Assembly (NCBI RefSeq): GCF_014270035.1
Contig: NZ_JACNEP010000001.1
Location: 248,001-312,000, forward strand
Direction: 5' to 3'
Length of the DNA stretch: 64,000 nt
DNA from: Neptunicella marina
Lineage (GTDB): Bacteria > Pseudomonadota > Gammaproteobacteria > Enterobacterales > Alteromonadaceae
A program made the position numbers and the translations under genes. A model generated the notes under the pieces. That model was not told the origin of the DNA and made no database searches. It was given only the letters and a program-made list of their open reading frames with translations. Positions 50,201-59,237 of the stretch are shown here, piece after piece. Numbering within the stretch: the first letter of the stretch is position 1; each line of letters begins with the position of its first letter.

Positions 50201-50948
50201 GCTGTTCTTGCTTAGAAATGGCTAATAATTCGTTTTGCAGCGTCAGCAATTTATCCATTTGCTTTTGCACTTCACCTTCTTCACCTATGCGTGAGCGCAA
50301 CTTGTCAATTTCAACGTTTACATCATCTAAACGCTGAGAAATTCGGTTATTTTCATCAATAAGGGACTGCACACCATTAATAGACTGCGCAAACTGGTCG
50401 CGCAAAGCTTCAAAGTGTTTAGCTTGTTTTTCATCAATGGCGGTCAGGCTTTTTTCCAGAGCCTGTTTAGTTACCTCAATCTCACTGGGTTTAGGCGGCA
50501 ATTTCTCGCCACCATTCCAGGTCTTGTTATCATTTAAGGCTTTCTGTTCCGCGAATTTAGGGCCGATCGTTTGAACATAACGTAATTGAGGAATGACCAA
50601 TACCGAACCATCGATCATATTATTAATATTGTTATCTTCAAATGCAGTGGGGTTTAACTGATAAATCGCCACCATCATTTGATACATTGTCACATCAGTA
50701 CTGGGGCGATAACGCGACGCTATTTGCCACAAAGTATCACTACTACGGATCGGTCCGTAAGTGAACTCATTGGCATACTGGTTGAACTGAGCGGGCTGAT
50801 TTGAGGCTCCACGAGGCCCCATTAGTCTGGCACCGCCAGTGGATTGTTGCTCCTGACCTTTTGGCCCTTTAAGCAAAGTGGATTGCGCAGAAACAGGGCA
50901 ATTTAGTGTCAGGACAACCAACATCAAAAATAACTGTCGCAAATTCAT
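47268..50948 (-). CDS. fimV: FimV-like polar/peptidoglycan-binding protein with acidic repeat domain
   Basis: Large inner-membrane protein related to Pseudomonas FimV, a polar hub that helps place type IV pili and chemotaxis machinery. In order: signal peptide (LFLMLVVLTLNCPVSA), the FimV N-terminal/LysM-like periplasmic domain (YGPIRSSDTLWQIASRYRPS), a coiled coil (about 160-255), and one membrane helix (ITLTTTPVLLLLGGLAWWLM). Next is a very long acidic Asp/Glu-rich cytoplasmic domain that includes seven 37-residue repeats, then the C-terminal FimV/TPR-like domain (MDLAIAYIEIDDKESARQIL, ending in ASLDE). 1226 residues. AGGAAAGGA precedes the ATG. It lies downstream of asd, as in Pseudomonas, but truA does not follow. 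Confidence 0.88.
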   Translation of the reverse strand: MNLRQLFLMLVVLTLNCPVSAQSTLLKGPKGQEQQSTGGARLMGPRGASNQPAQFNQYANEFTYGPIRSSDTLWQIASRYRPSTDVTMYQMMVAIYQLNPTAFEDNNINNMIDGSVLVIPQLRYVQTIGPKFAEQKALNDNKTWNGGEKLPPKPSEIEVTKQALEKSLTAIDEKQAKHFEALRDQFAQSINGVQSLIDENNRISQRLDDVNVEIDKLRSRIGEEGEVQKQMDKLLTLQNELLAISKQEQQRIQMQEQESQKSFFATTAGVITLTTTPVLLLLGGLAWWLMRRQTPVQAEAEAEAVAANVKSAAPAPSESVQLEQDDLSDMLTDELSEGLDDDVFGDDDLLDEALDDELLDGASNDISEDDLDNFEDLTDELLDEALDDLNELDEDTEFQTDELVDDELLDETDIEPDISEQPEQDMLAENEASEDVADDIVIDSDDDVDADLGEEILKQGDLDDLFDTTDEDDEPLLPENADEQEDEIDDEDIVDDSAAELQTLGDDEEVSQEGDVELGNLLNEEDLQDIEVQDLSHIEPMDDERIDSLDEVIKARSDEIDDLTDNLISEAESVEQMKEMLAGDPSLSAEESREQPEESQQQADSLSNGDSESFAELDAPETSENSADNPVDDLADELLAELEQQKVADEPQQDVDLQKPTGDDEVDDAFIDELIAESDDEQPETAAGEEKETTDVSDELDDELTDELLADLEEQVDEQPQTPVDEEKETTDVSDELDDELTDELLADLEEQFDEQPQTPADEENEVAGVPDELDDELTDELLADLEEQFDEQPQTPADEENEVAGVPDELDDELTDELLADLEEQFDEQPQTPADEEHETTDVSDELDDELTDELLADLEEQVDEQPQTPAGEEHETTDVSDELDDELTDELLADLEEQIDEQPPTPAGEEKETTDVSDELDDELTDELLADLEEPVDEQPQTPAGEEHETMDVSDELDDELTDELLTDLESNSSVQDDLPEPSLDDDELDAALRDFEQQDLAEQQRSDDDYDAPGLDEWLESDDHNQSVSDSDEASPKSENDSEGETSDSEDAVGMDDIPGLGDWLGKDDNSKNERNEDDELLDEIENSSFEDMLEEMEKEQDPHEEKVVEDILDNPDLDLKALFTPDDNQDFVDVENLLVDSDEETEEKPLDIDLTAMGLPEIGDDDVVDVDSDSEDTKMDLAIAYIEIDDKESARQILQEIINKDDPGQVEEARTLLASLDE
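48030..48857 (-). repeat. 111-bp in-frame tandem repeats in fimV
   Basis: Eight copies (seven full, the last partial) of a 111-bp unit encoding 37 residues: DELDDELTDELLADLEEQ-x-DEQPQTP followed by a more variable EE-rich tail. The anchor CTAACTCGTC recurs at 48071, 48182, 48293, 48404, 48515, 48626, 48737 and 48848, exactly 111 bp apart. The second and third units in protein order are identical in protein sequence, pointing to recent duplication. Confidence 0.97.
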
Positions 50949-51302
50949 AGATTGTCCTTTCCTGCCCCTAAATCGTATATCAACGTCATGTAGTTATTCG
51001 CACATGTGTAACACTGGTTGTTTATTTTGGCTATATTGACCAGCACTGCACAGCACCTTAATGCTGTTTTGTCAGATTAATTGACACTCCCTACCTAAGG
51101 GATTTCTTTTGCAAGACGCGTTCCAAAGTTACTATAAATCATCAACTTGTACCATCTAAAACGCATGGTAAAACGACTTATTGGTGAATATTAGTACTAT
51201 CCAGTTTAACGGCATTAGCGACTTCGCTTTTAGCGCTAATTATTGTGGTAAAAACAGGCCTTTGCCAATAAAAAGCGCTGAGTTAACTCTCTGTGCAGAT
51301 AT
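50949..51302. other. Gene-free region upstream of fimV
   Basis: About 354 bp with no credible gene. It contains a 17-bp near-palindrome TGTCAGATTAATTGACA (51070-51086), a short CCCT/AGGG inverted repeat (51090-51101) and an ATTAGCG/CGCTAAT pair near 51214. The fimV promoter must lie here; I cannot assign it with confidence. Confidence 0.5.
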
Positions 51303-51328
51303 AAAAAAGGGGTGAACCATCACCCCTT
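51303..51328 (-). terminator. Terminator of asd
   Basis: A 9-bp stem AAGGGGTGA / TCACCCCTT with an ACCA loop. The minus-strand reading ends in TTTTTT. Confidence 0.82.
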
Positions 51329-51354
51329 CATATTCTGTATAGCATGATAATCGA

Positions 51355-52371
51355 TTATAAATAATCCCGGATTAGATGCTCTGCAATCTGAATACTGTTG
51401 GTTGCCGCCCCTTTGCGCACATTATCCGCAACCACCCACATATTAATGCCATTGGGGTGCGAAATATCGTTACGAATACGACCAACAAACACGTCATCTT
51501 TACCGCTGGCATTGCCTACCTGAGTTGGAAAATCTTCGCGATTCGCCATCAAAGTGATGCCAGGTGCGGCAGCCAATAAGGCTTTGACTTCTTCGGCATC
51601 AATTGGCTGATGTGTTTCAATATGAATCGCTTCACCGTGACCATAAAATACCGGTACCCGTACTGCGGTTGGATTAACCAAAATGCTTTCGTCACCCATA
51701 ATTTTGTGGGTTTCCCACACCATTTTCATTTCTTCTTTGGTGTAATCATTATTCTGAAATACATCAATTTGCGGGATAACATTAAATGCGATTTGGCGAC
51801 TAAAAGCCTCTACCTGAGGTTCGCGACCACTCAATAGTGCATTACATTGCTTTGCCAGTTCTTCAATCGCAGAACGGCCGGCACCCGACACCGACTGATA
51901 AGTGGCAACATTAATACGTGCAATACCTACAGCATCCTGAATAGGCTTTAATGCAACCATCATTTGAATAGTCGAGCAGTTTGGATTAGCAATGATATTA
52001 CGATTACGGAAATCAGCAATGGCATGGGCATTTACTTCTGGTACCACCAGCGGAATGTCAGCTTCATATCGAAACTGCGAGGTGTTGTCGATAACAACAC
52101 AGCCGGCTTCTGCAGCTATAGGCGCATATTTAGCTGATGTACTGCCACCAGCGGAGAAAAAACCGATCTGGGTTTTAGAAAAATCGAAGGTTTCTGCATC
52201 CAGTACCGTTACGTCCTTGCCTTTGAACTTAATCTTTTCACCAGCTGAACGAGCACTGGCGAGTGGATAAAGTGTGTTAACCGGAAATTCCCGTTGTTCA
52301 AGAATCTCAATTATATTCTGGCCAACCAGACCTGTTGCACCTAATACCGCAACATCAAAGGCTTGTGACAT
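51355..52371 (-). CDS. asd: Aspartate-semialdehyde dehydrogenase
   Basis: NADPH-dependent enzyme reducing aspartyl phosphate to aspartate semialdehyde for lysine, threonine and methionine synthesis. The N-terminal AVLGATGLVGQNIIEIL binds the cofactor, IIANPNCSTIQ carries the catalytic Cys, and YQSVSGAGRSAIEEL and the later IRVPVFYGHGE-like segment (VRVPVFYGHGEAIHI) are family landmarks. The catalytic Cys rules out the inactive paralogue Usg, which often sits at this locus. The ATG at 52371 (GGAG upstream) is used; 338 residues. It lies 32 bp downstream of pdxB. Confidence 0.94.
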   Translation of the reverse strand: MSQAFDVAVLGATGLVGQNIIEILEQREFPVNTLYPLASARSAGEKIKFKGKDVTVLDAETFDFSKTQIGFFSAGGSTSAKYAPIAAEAGCVVIDNTSQFRYEADIPLVVPEVNAHAIADFRNRNIIANPNCSTIQMMVALKPIQDAVGIARINVATYQSVSGAGRSAIEELAKQCNALLSGREPQVEAFSRQIAFNVIPQIDVFQNNDYTKEEMKMVWETHKIMGDESILVNPTAVRVPVFYGHGEAIHIETHQPIDAEEVKALLAAAPGITLMANREDFPTQVGNASGKDDVFVGRIRNDISHPNGINMWVVADNVRKGAATNSIQIAEHLIRDYL

Positions 52372-52403
52372 TATTTGTAATCTCCATTGTGTAAAAGTAT
52401 GAG

Positions 52404-53531
52404 TTAAGGTTTTGCTGAAAAACCCAGCCCGTAGATTGCCTGTGAAAGCGCACAATTGCCAGCATTTACCTGCAGCGCTGCAAATTCTCTTCTTATAGCA
52501 TAGTTTTTTCGGATATATTCAAAATCTGTTGCACTAACAACCTTATTTCTAAAGGTTTTATCATCCAAAGCAACGTCATAGGATTTTTTAACGACAGCAT
52601 ACAAATCCGACCAATCAAGAGGTTGGTTACTTAGCTCAATCACAGCATGTTCTGGTTGAGGTAACATGGGTTGTAATGATATCGAGTTTGGTAGTGAAAA
52701 GTGTTTAGCCGCTGCCTGATATACCATTTCGGTACCATTAGCTTTACCTTCCACGCTATGGCCAGCTATATGTGCAGTTGCTATATCCACATAAGGGATC
52801 AGTTCATACACAATATCCGGTTCATTTTCCCACACATCCAGGACAACTTTGCGTTGTGCACCCTGCTGATACAAAGCTAACAAGGCATTATTATCCAGCA
52901 CTTCTCCCCGGCAGGCATTGATGAGTAACTGATTTTCATTTAGTTCAGCTAAACGTTTCGCATCGAACAGGTGTTGCGTAGGATGCTCACCGGCTGTGAC
53001 CAGAGGCACATGCAAACTGATGATATCGCACTGCATGATGGCGTCCATATCCACAAAGCTACGTGGATCTCCCTCTGCCAGCTTTGGTGGGTCACACAAC
53101 AGATAACGCATGCCTAACGCATCCAACTTACGAGCTAATGCACTTCCCGCTTGCCCCGCGCCAACAATACCAACGGTTTTATCCGGCAAATGCCAGTTGT
53201 AACGCCGAGCCAACTCACACAAACAACTCACGACATATTCCGCCACTGACACAGAATTACAGCCGGCGGCTACGTAATACGGAATATTGCGTTGATTCAG
53301 ATACTCGATGTCGATGTGATTGAAACCTGCAGTGGCTGTTGCAACAAATTTGAGATTTTTACATTCGCCTATCAAAGCCTGATTAACCTTGGTTGTCGAG
53401 CGTACAAACAGCATACCTGCATCAGCAATCTGTGCCGGAGTAACCGTTTTACCAGAAAAAGCCTGACATTCACCCCACTGAGAAAAAAAACGTTCAGCGT
53501 AAGGCATTGAATCTTCGTAGTATATTTTCAT
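52404..53531 (-). CDS. pdxB: Erythronate-4-phosphate dehydrogenase
   Basis: NAD-dependent 2-hydroxyacid dehydrogenase in the DXP-dependent vitamin B6 (pyridoxal phosphate) pathway. The N-terminal KIYYEDSMPYAERFFS is characteristic. The Rossmann motif is VGIVGAGQAGSALARKL, the catalytic Arg is in NACRGEVLDN, the catalytic His is in AHIAGHSVEGKANG, and a C-terminal PdxB dimerisation domain follows. 375 residues versus 378 in E. coli. It starts the pdxB-asd pair. Confidence 0.95.
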   Translation of the reverse strand: MKIYYEDSMPYAERFFSQWGECQAFSGKTVTPAQIADAGMLFVRSTTKVNQALIGECKNLKFVATATAGFNHIDIEYLNQRNIPYYVAAGCNSVSVAEYVVSCLCELARRYNWHLPDKTVGIVGAGQAGSALARKLDALGMRYLLCDPPKLAEGDPRSFVDMDAIMQCDIISLHVPLVTAGEHPTQHLFDAKRLAELNENQLLINACRGEVLDNNALLALYQQGAQRKVVLDVWENEPDIVYELIPYVDIATAHIAGHSVEGKANGTEMVYQAAAKHFSLPNSISLQPMLPQPEHAVIELSNQPLDWSDLYAVVKKSYDVALDDKTFRNKVVSATDFEYIRKNYAIRREFAALQVNAGNCALSQAIYGLGFSAKP

Positions 53532-53611
53532 GATTTAGCAGAATAGGCTGGCAAAAAGTGTCCGCATTATGCCATACAATGAATTGAGAAATGAGTGGGT
53601 TTTGAAGAGAA

Positions 53612-53653
53612 AAATGCAGCCTTAGACCATCAAAAAATCTAAAGCTGCCATTT
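53612..53653 (-). terminator. Terminator of fabB
   Basis: An imperfect 14-15 bp stem (arms 53612-53626 and 53638-53653, with one bulge and one mismatch). The minus-strand reading continues into TTTTTCTC. Confidence 0.6.
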
Positions 53654-53659
53654 GCAGGA

Positions 53660-54874
53660 TTATTGCTGGAACTTTTGCATCACTAATGTGGCATTGGTGC
53701 CACCAAAACCAAAACTGTTTGACATAACTGTGGTTAACTCAGCGTCACGGGGTTGTTTAACAATATCCAGACCTTCTGCTTTTTCATCCAGATTATCGAT
53801 ATTCACTGACGGGGCGACAAAACCATTTTCCATCATAATTAAACAGTAAATCGCTTCTTGCACACCAGCTGCACCTAACCCATGTCCAGTCATGGCTTTA
53901 GTAGCAGAAATAGCCGGGGAATTACCACCAAATACTTCCTGAATAGCAGCCAGTTCCTTAACATCACCAACCGGTGTCGAAGTGCCATGGGTATTTAAAT
54001 AATCGATTTTGGCATCGATACCTTGCATCGCTTGCTGCATACAGCGCACTGCACCTTCACCTGATGGTGCAACCATATCGTAACCATCTGAAGTCGCACC
54101 ATAACCAATAATCTCACCATAAATTTTGGCGCCGCGAGCCAACGCATGTTCCAGCTCTTCGACTACAACCATACCGCCGCCACCAGAGATAACAAAACCG
54201 TCACGATCTGCATCATAAGTACGCGATGCAACACCTGGGTTGTCATTGTATTTGGTTGACAACGCGCCCATGGCATCAAATTCCATCGCCAGTGTCCAGT
54301 GAACTTCTTCACCGCCACCGGCGAAAACAATGTCCTGTTTGCCTAACTGGATTTGCTCTACCGCATGGCCAATACAATGCGCACTGGTGGCACAAGCAGA
54401 ACTCATAGAATAGTTAATGCCTTTAATTTTAAATGGCGTGGCCAAACAAGCAGAAACCGTGCTGCTCATGGTACGGGTTACCATGTAGGGACCAACCCGT
54501 TTAACGCCTTTAGCCCGCAAAATGTCAGCCGCATCAACCTGATGTTTAGAGGATGCACCACCTGATCCCGCCACCAGTCCAGTGCGCGGATTAGACACTT
54601 GTTCTTCAGTTAACCCCGCATCCTCAATTGCCTGTTGCATCGAAATGTGTGCATAGGCTGCAGCGTCGCCCATAAAACGCAATGTTTTACGATCGATATG
54701 TTCACTGACATCCAGTTTAATATCACCACTTACGTGGCTACGCAGTCCCAGTTCAGCAAATTCTTCGCTGTAGCTAATGCCACTCTTACCGGCTCTCAGC
54801 GCTTCCAACACTTCCTGTTTATTGTTGCCAATACTGGATACCACACCGATACCAGTTATCACTGCTCTTTTCAT
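53660..54874 (-). CDS. fabB: Beta-ketoacyl-ACP synthase I
   Basis: Condensing enzyme of fatty acid synthesis, needed for unsaturated fatty acids. The thiolase-fold active site is complete: Cys161 in [12 protein letters not shown], one His in [11 protein letters not shown] and the second in [14 protein letters not shown], plus the C-terminal [14 protein letters not shown]. The ATG at 54874 ([10 protein letters not shown], with AGGG upstream) matches the E. coli start and gives 404 residues. It is divergent from mnmC as in E. coli. Confidence 0.97.
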   Translation of the reverse strand: MKRAVITGIGVVSSIGNNKQEVLEALRAGKSGISYSEEFAELGLRSHVSGDIKLDVSEHIDRKTLRFMGDAAAYAHISMQQAIEDAGLTEEQVSNPRTGLVAGSGGASSKHQVDAADILRAKGVKRVGPYMVTRTMSSTVSACLATPFKIKGINYSMSSACATSAHCIGHAVEQIQLGKQDIVFAGGGEEVHWTLAMEFDAMGALSTKYNDNPGVASRTYDADRDGFVISGGGGMVVVEELEHALARGAKIYGEIIGYGATSDGYDMVAPSGEGAVRCMQQAMQGIDAKIDYLNTHGTSTPVGDVKELAAIQEVFGGNSPAISATKAMTGHGLGAAGVQEAIYCLIMMENGFVAPSVNIDNLDEKAEGLDIVKQPRDAELTTVMSNSFGFGGTNATLVMQKFQQ

Positions 54875-55033
54875 ATAAAACCCTATTCCGAAAAATTGCC
54901 GCACATGTTAATGATTTTGACCTGTAAAGTGGTCTGCTTTTTACAAAAAAGTGGCAATTTTTTATAAAAATTTGTTGTATAGCATTCTGATATTAACAGC
55001 TAACACGTACAATAATGCTGTTTTATCTCAGGA

Positions 55034-57058
55034 ATGTGTATTTTGTCTATTAAAGCCGCCGATATTCAATTTAACCAATATGGCACCCCCTTCACAGACC
55101 AGTTTGACGATATTTATTTTTCAAATCAAAGTGGACTACAGGAAACAGAATACGTTTTTTTTAAAAACAACCAGCTTCCTAAGCGCTGGTTAACGTTCCC
55201 ATCAGCACATTTTACCGTTGCTGAAACTGGCTTTGGTACTGGTCTTAATTTTTTAGCTTGCTGGCAGCTGTTTCAACAAACAATGCTGCGACAAGAAGAT
55301 AACGTTAATGGTTCCTGTGCACTTAAAAAACTGCACTTTATCAGCGTAGAAAAGTTTCCGTTAAATAAAGACGACTTAGAAACCGCACTCAATGCCTGGC
55401 CTCAACTTACTGCATTTAGCCAGCAATTAATTGAACAATACCCAGATTTAGTCGAAGGATGTCATCGATTAGTTTTCGACAATGTCACGCTCGATTTATG
55501 GTTTGGTGATGTCGCTGATGTCTTTCCTGCCATGAACAATCAGCAAAGCGGTATTGTTGATGCCTGGTTTTTAGATGGTTTTGCCCCATCTAAGAACCCA
55601 CAAATGTGGTCACAAACCTTGTTCGACCAGATGTCCCGACTTGCCAAAGCAGATGCGACTTTTGCTACATTTACCGCGGCAGGATTTGTACGCCGTGGCC
55701 TGCAACAAGCCGGTTTTGACGCTGTTAAAGTCAAAGGTTTTGGTCAAAAACGTGAGATGCTGGCAGGCAAACTGAACCTGAAAATCAAACCTGACAATAA
55801 CCAAACTTTAACCCCATGGTTTACCCAATCCCCTGCCACTGGCAATAAGGTAGCGATTATTGGCGCAGGTTTAGCCGGTGCTAATCTGGCTTATTCACTT
55901 TCACAACGTGGTTATCGGGTCGAGATGTATTCGGCCGGAAGTGAAGTGGCAGAGCGCGCCTCCGGCAATCGTCAGGGCGGTTTTTACCCGCAATTGCATG
56001 TGCAAAAAAATATCGCCAGCGATATTCAGGCACTGGCTTTTGGTTTCGCCTTACGTCGTTATCAAACGCTGTTAAAACAAGGTGTCGAATTTGCCCATGA
56101 GTTTTGTGGAGTGTTGCAAATTGCCTTTACCAACGCGATTCAAACTCGTTATCAGCAACTGGCCGATAAATCACAATGGCCGGGCTCGTTAGTGGAATTA
56201 ATTAATGCTACAAACGCCACTGAAATTGCTGGCGTTACTATGCCCTATCCGGCTTTACATATTAAAAAAGGCGGCTGGATCCATCCTGCGGGTTTGGTTG
56301 AGGCGCTGATTAAACAATCCGGCACCAAAGTTCATCTAAATCATGCTTTAACTGACTTAGTAGAACAGGATAATGGCTGGCGCATGCAGTTTGATAATCA
56401 AGCTGTACAGCAAGCTGATATTGTTGTGTTAGCTACCGGCGATTGCAGCCACAACATCAAGCAGCTAAATGGCGTTCCTTATCGTTTAGTACGTGGTCAG
56501 GTGGAACAAGTGCCTGCTGCTGGCGCTTTGGCACAGTTAAAAACGGTTTTATGTCATAAAGGCTATTTAACCCCTGCCATGCATGGTGATTGTGCGCTGG
56601 GCTCCACCTATATCAAAAACGATACGGCAACCGAGCACCGGCTTGAAGAACAAAACACCAACCTTGCCGTGTTAAACAAAGCGCTAAGCGAGTGTGATTG
56701 GGTTAAACAGGTTAAAGCAGTGCAACAAGGCCGTGCCTCTGTACGTTGCAGCACGCCGGATCATTTGCCTGTTGCCGGACACATCGCTAACTGGCAACAA
56801 CAACTTGAAGACTATCAGGCGCTGTATAAAGCCTTGCCAGCAGCGCAATATGCTAAGGCGGCTAACCTGCCAAATCTGTACAGTTTAAGTGCTTTAGGTT
56901 CACGCGGACTGTGCACTGCGCCACTATTAGCCGACTATGTGGCAAGTTTAATTGCCAATGAGCCATTGCCACTTCCACAAACGTTAATCAATGCGCTGGT
57001 CCCAAATCGTTTTTTAATCCGGGCATTAACTCGCCGCGACACACCTTATTCAGGCTGA
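55034..57058 (+). CDS. mnmC: Bifunctional tRNA mnm5s2U34 synthesis enzyme MnmC
   Basis: Completes the mnm5s2U modification at the wobble position of tRNAs for Lys, Glu and Gln. The C-terminal FAD oxidase domain (VAIIGAGLAGANLAYSLS near residue 275; ERASGNRQGGFYPQL) removes the carboxymethyl group, and the N-terminal SAM methyltransferase (VAETGFGTGLNFL, DAWFLDGFAPSKNP) methylates. 674 residues. The start is uncertain: the ATG at 55034 gives the same N-terminal length as E. coli MnmC, but AGGA lies directly against it, whereas a TTG at 55043 has better spacing. Confidence 0.95.
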   Translation: MCILSIKAADIQFNQYGTPFTDQFDDIYFSNQSGLQETEYVFFKNNQLPKRWLTFPSAHFTVAETGFGTGLNFLACWQLFQQTMLRQEDNVNGSCALKKLHFISVEKFPLNKDDLETALNAWPQLTAFSQQLIEQYPDLVEGCHRLVFDNVTLDLWFGDVADVFPAMNNQQSGIVDAWFLDGFAPSKNPQMWSQTLFDQMSRLAKADATFATFTAAGFVRRGLQQAGFDAVKVKGFGQKREMLAGKLNLKIKPDNNQTLTPWFTQSPATGNKVAIIGAGLAGANLAYSLSQRGYRVEMYSAGSEVAERASGNRQGGFYPQLHVQKNIASDIQALAFGFALRRYQTLLKQGVEFAHEFCGVLQIAFTNAIQTRYQQLADKSQWPGSLVELINATNATEIAGVTMPYPALHIKKGGWIHPAGLVEALIKQSGTKVHLNHALTDLVEQDNGWRMQFDNQAVQQADIVVLATGDCSHNIKQLNGVPYRLVRGQVEQVPAAGALAQLKTVLCHKGYLTPAMHGDCALGSTYIKNDTATEHRLEEQNTNLAVLNKALSECDWVKQVKAVQQGRASVRCSTPDHLPVAGHIANWQQQLEDYQALYKALPAAQYAKAANLPNLYSLSALGSRGLCTAPLLADYVASLIANEPLPLPQTLINALVPNRFLIRALTRRDTPYSG

Positions 57059-57098
57059 TTAACCAGAGCCTGTTGCTCCGAGACTGATGTGGCAAAAC

Positions 57099-57383
57099 TT
57101 AGTTAAGTGCGGTTTGGTGTAGCGCGTGCCAGTAATCCAGTACCTGTTGCTGATCCTCTGGCTCCAGTTCTTTTTTATCAAAAGCCTGTTGCAGGCTATC
57201 CAGCATCGCTTCATTGCACGCCGGTACTGAAGTGTTGTTGCTTTGTTCACACTGACTCACCACCAGTGAAAAATGGCCATGTAAATAACCAGACATAAAC
57301 AGTTCCTGATCACTGCCGTTTTCTACGGCAGCGTCAAATTGTGATTCAATTACATCTACATATTGATCAAAAGATAACGACAT
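57099..57383 (-). CDS. yfcL: YfcL-family protein
   Basis: Small cytoplasmic protein of 94 residues, function unknown. It matches E. coli YfcL in 'DQELFMSGYLHGHFSLVVSQCE' and in the C-terminal 'LEPEDQQQVLDYWHALH'. It is also near mnmC and fabB in E. coli. Its ATG shares one base with the stop codon of the upstream NAD-kinase-like gene (TAATG), indicating translational coupling in an epmC-kinase-yfcL operon. Confidence 0.85.
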   Translation of the reverse strand: MSLSFDQYVDVIESQFDAAVENGSDQELFMSGYLHGHFSLVVSQCEQSNNTSVPACNEAMLDSLQQAFDKKELEPEDQQQVLDYWHALHQTALN

Positions 57384-58510
57384 TATTCATTCCCGGGCGC
57401 AGCGACTGGATATAATACCTGGTCACGATAGCCGGTGATCACTGGCAAAAATCCGCTTAAGGATTTATCCAGTTCAGCATCACCGGTATCCACTAACAGT
57501 GGACGACCTTGCAGCGCCTGTAATTTGGTTTTAGTGGCAATTAGCAAGATATTCTCTTTGCCAATCTGTTTTATAAGTTGCGGGCTAAGTTGTTGATTAC
57601 CCCGTCCAAAAATATGGCCCTGCCCCCCAATTAAGGTAATCACCAGTTTTGCAGGTTGATTATCGATGCTATCCAGCAATTGCTGCGCGGTTAAATCACT
57701 GGCAATCAGTTGCTGCTCTTTAACCAGGTCGACCCCCAGCAAGGTATTGGGCAAACCGAGAGATTGCATCACAGCGGCAACAGTTGAGCCGGAACCCATT
57801 ACAAAATACTCGTCTTCCATCAATTCACTGATGTAATCAGCAATATCAGCCAGCACTAATTCTTCTGATTCTTTACCACCTGACTTGGTGGCCTGAATAT
57901 AACGCAGCTCAAGCGGTATCTGCATTTCACCATACATTTTGGCAATCACTTTACCCTGACGAAATTTTTCTTCATCAATGTCTTTAACATCTGCGGTATC
58001 CACGCTTACCAGTTCACCGCAGAGCATTTTTTCAACCACCCTTCCACTGGCTTTAGGGCTCACGCCATAGACACCTGAGTGGATTTTACATCCCGCAGGC
58101 ACGCCCAGCACAGGCATAGCAGTATGCACTATGCTGCAAATATTACGTGCGGTACCATCGCCACCGGCAAATAACAGCAAATCTACCTTGGTGTCTAACA
58201 TGGCATAAGCGGCATTTTCACTATCAATAGCTTCGGTTTGTTGATGCGCTGGTGTGTACACCACTTGTACGTTAAAGCCCATTTCATGTGCGAGCGCTTC
58301 GCCCATATCGCGCGCTGCGGTAATAATCTGAACTTGTTTTTTGTACGGCAGAATTATTTCCAGCGCCTCACGCATACGTTGTTGCGCTTTGGGTATAGCT
58401 CCCATGGCAAGTGCTTGTTCACGCACCTCTTTACCGTCACTGCCTTTAAGTGCCATAGCGCCGCCAATGCCGGCCCAGGGGTTGATGATCAAACCAAGCT
58501 TAAACGACAT
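57383..58510 (-). CDS. ATP-NAD/AcoX kinase-family protein
   Basis: Cytoplasmic protein of 375 residues with an NAD-kinase/diacylglycerol-kinase-like nucleotide-binding fold. The signature LLLFAGGDGTARNI carries the GGDGT motif, and the N-terminal LGLIINPWAGIGGAMALKG is typical of the ATP-NAD/AcoX kinase group. It is longer than and distinct from the housekeeping NAD kinase NadK. The phosphorylated substrate is unknown. It overlaps epmC by 11 bp and yfcL by 1 bp, so it is co-translated with both. Confidence 0.85.
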   Translation of the reverse strand: MSFKLGLIINPWAGIGGAMALKGSDGKEVREQALAMGAIPKAQQRMREALEIILPYKKQVQIITAARDMGEALAHEMGFNVQVVYTPAHQQTEAIDSENAAYAMLDTKVDLLLFAGGDGTARNICSIVHTAMPVLGVPAGCKIHSGVYGVSPKASGRVVEKMLCGELVSVDTADVKDIDEEKFRQGKVIAKMYGEMQIPLELRYIQATKSGGKESEELVLADIADYISELMEDEYFVMGSGSTVAAVMQSLGLPNTLLGVDLVKEQQLIASDLTAQQLLDSIDNQPAKLVITLIGGQGHIFGRGNQQLSPQLIKQIGKENILLIATKTKLQALQGRPLLVDTGDAELDKSLSGFLPVITGYRDQVLYPVAAPGNE

Positions 58511-59099
58511 GCAAATCTACCGGACAGGATTTACTAGGTATCGGATCTGTTTGATAAAACTCTTTTAAACCATCAATAAACTGCTGCGCGCGCGGAGGAA
58601 AACCATATAACAAATAGTCTTTTAATTGTTGCTGGACTTTGTCGCGAAAACCTTCACGATCAGGCTCGGCACCATTCAGGTTATCTGTGCTGACCTGAAA
58701 CGACTTTCCTGCCGCCAGACAAAACGCCCACTCGATAGCCTGTGGTTTCACTTCAACTTTTTCAAACTCTGCCTGTTGCTGGGCATTGCGCCCATCGGGG
58801 CAATACCAATATCCGTAGTCTTCTTTTTCGCGTCTTTTATCCCCGGCCAAACACCAGTGGGCAATTTCATGTAAGGCACTGGCATAAAATCCATGAGCAA
58901 ATACGACTTGCGCGTAGTGCGCACCATGACCTGCAGGAAGATAAACAGGTTCGTCCGTACCTTTAATCAACCGCGTATTAAAGCTGTCAGCAAACAGCCG
59001 ATCAAAAATAGTGATCAGATCCTGATACTGATGACGTTTGCTAGCAGACGCATCATTACTCTGATGGTCATTATGCATAGGGGAAAGAGTGCTGCTCAT
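58500..59099 (-). CDS. epmC: Elongation factor P hydroxylase EpmC
   Basis: Hydroxylates the beta-lysylated lysine of EF-P, the last step of the EpmA/EpmB/EpmC pathway. The putative metal site is ASALHEIAHWCLAG, followed by the conserved RREKEDYGYWYCPDGR and PQAIEWAFCLAAGKSF. 199 residues; the N-terminal 20 residues are polar and variable, and an ATG at codon 8 could also be used. First gene of the epmC-kinase-yfcL operon. EpmA and EpmB genes are not in this window. Confidence 0.92.
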   Translation of the reverse strand: MSSTLSPMHNDHQSNDASASKRHQYQDLITIFDRLFADSFNTRLIKGTDEPVYLPAGHGAHYAQVVFAHGFYASALHEIAHWCLAGDKRREKEDYGYWYCPDGRNAQQQAEFEKVEVKPQAIEWAFCLAAGKSFQVSTDNLNGAEPDREGFRDKVQQQLKDYLLYGFPPRAQQFIDGLKEFYQTDPIPSKSCPVDLHVV

Positions 59100-59237
59100 A
59101 GGGCGGGCATTTTACCTGTCACCCTCAGACAATCAAGTACCGCTTTTAAGGCTTTTTAATTGTTTTTGATCTTAGTCACGAACCACAATCAACTTGCCTG
59201 TGGTAACCTCAACAAAACGTATAACGATTCGAGTTTT

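Noticed and set aside
51355-52371. Possible Usg (inactive Asd paralogue) at this locus
   Set aside because: The catalytic cysteine (PNCSTIQ) is present, so this is a true Asd.
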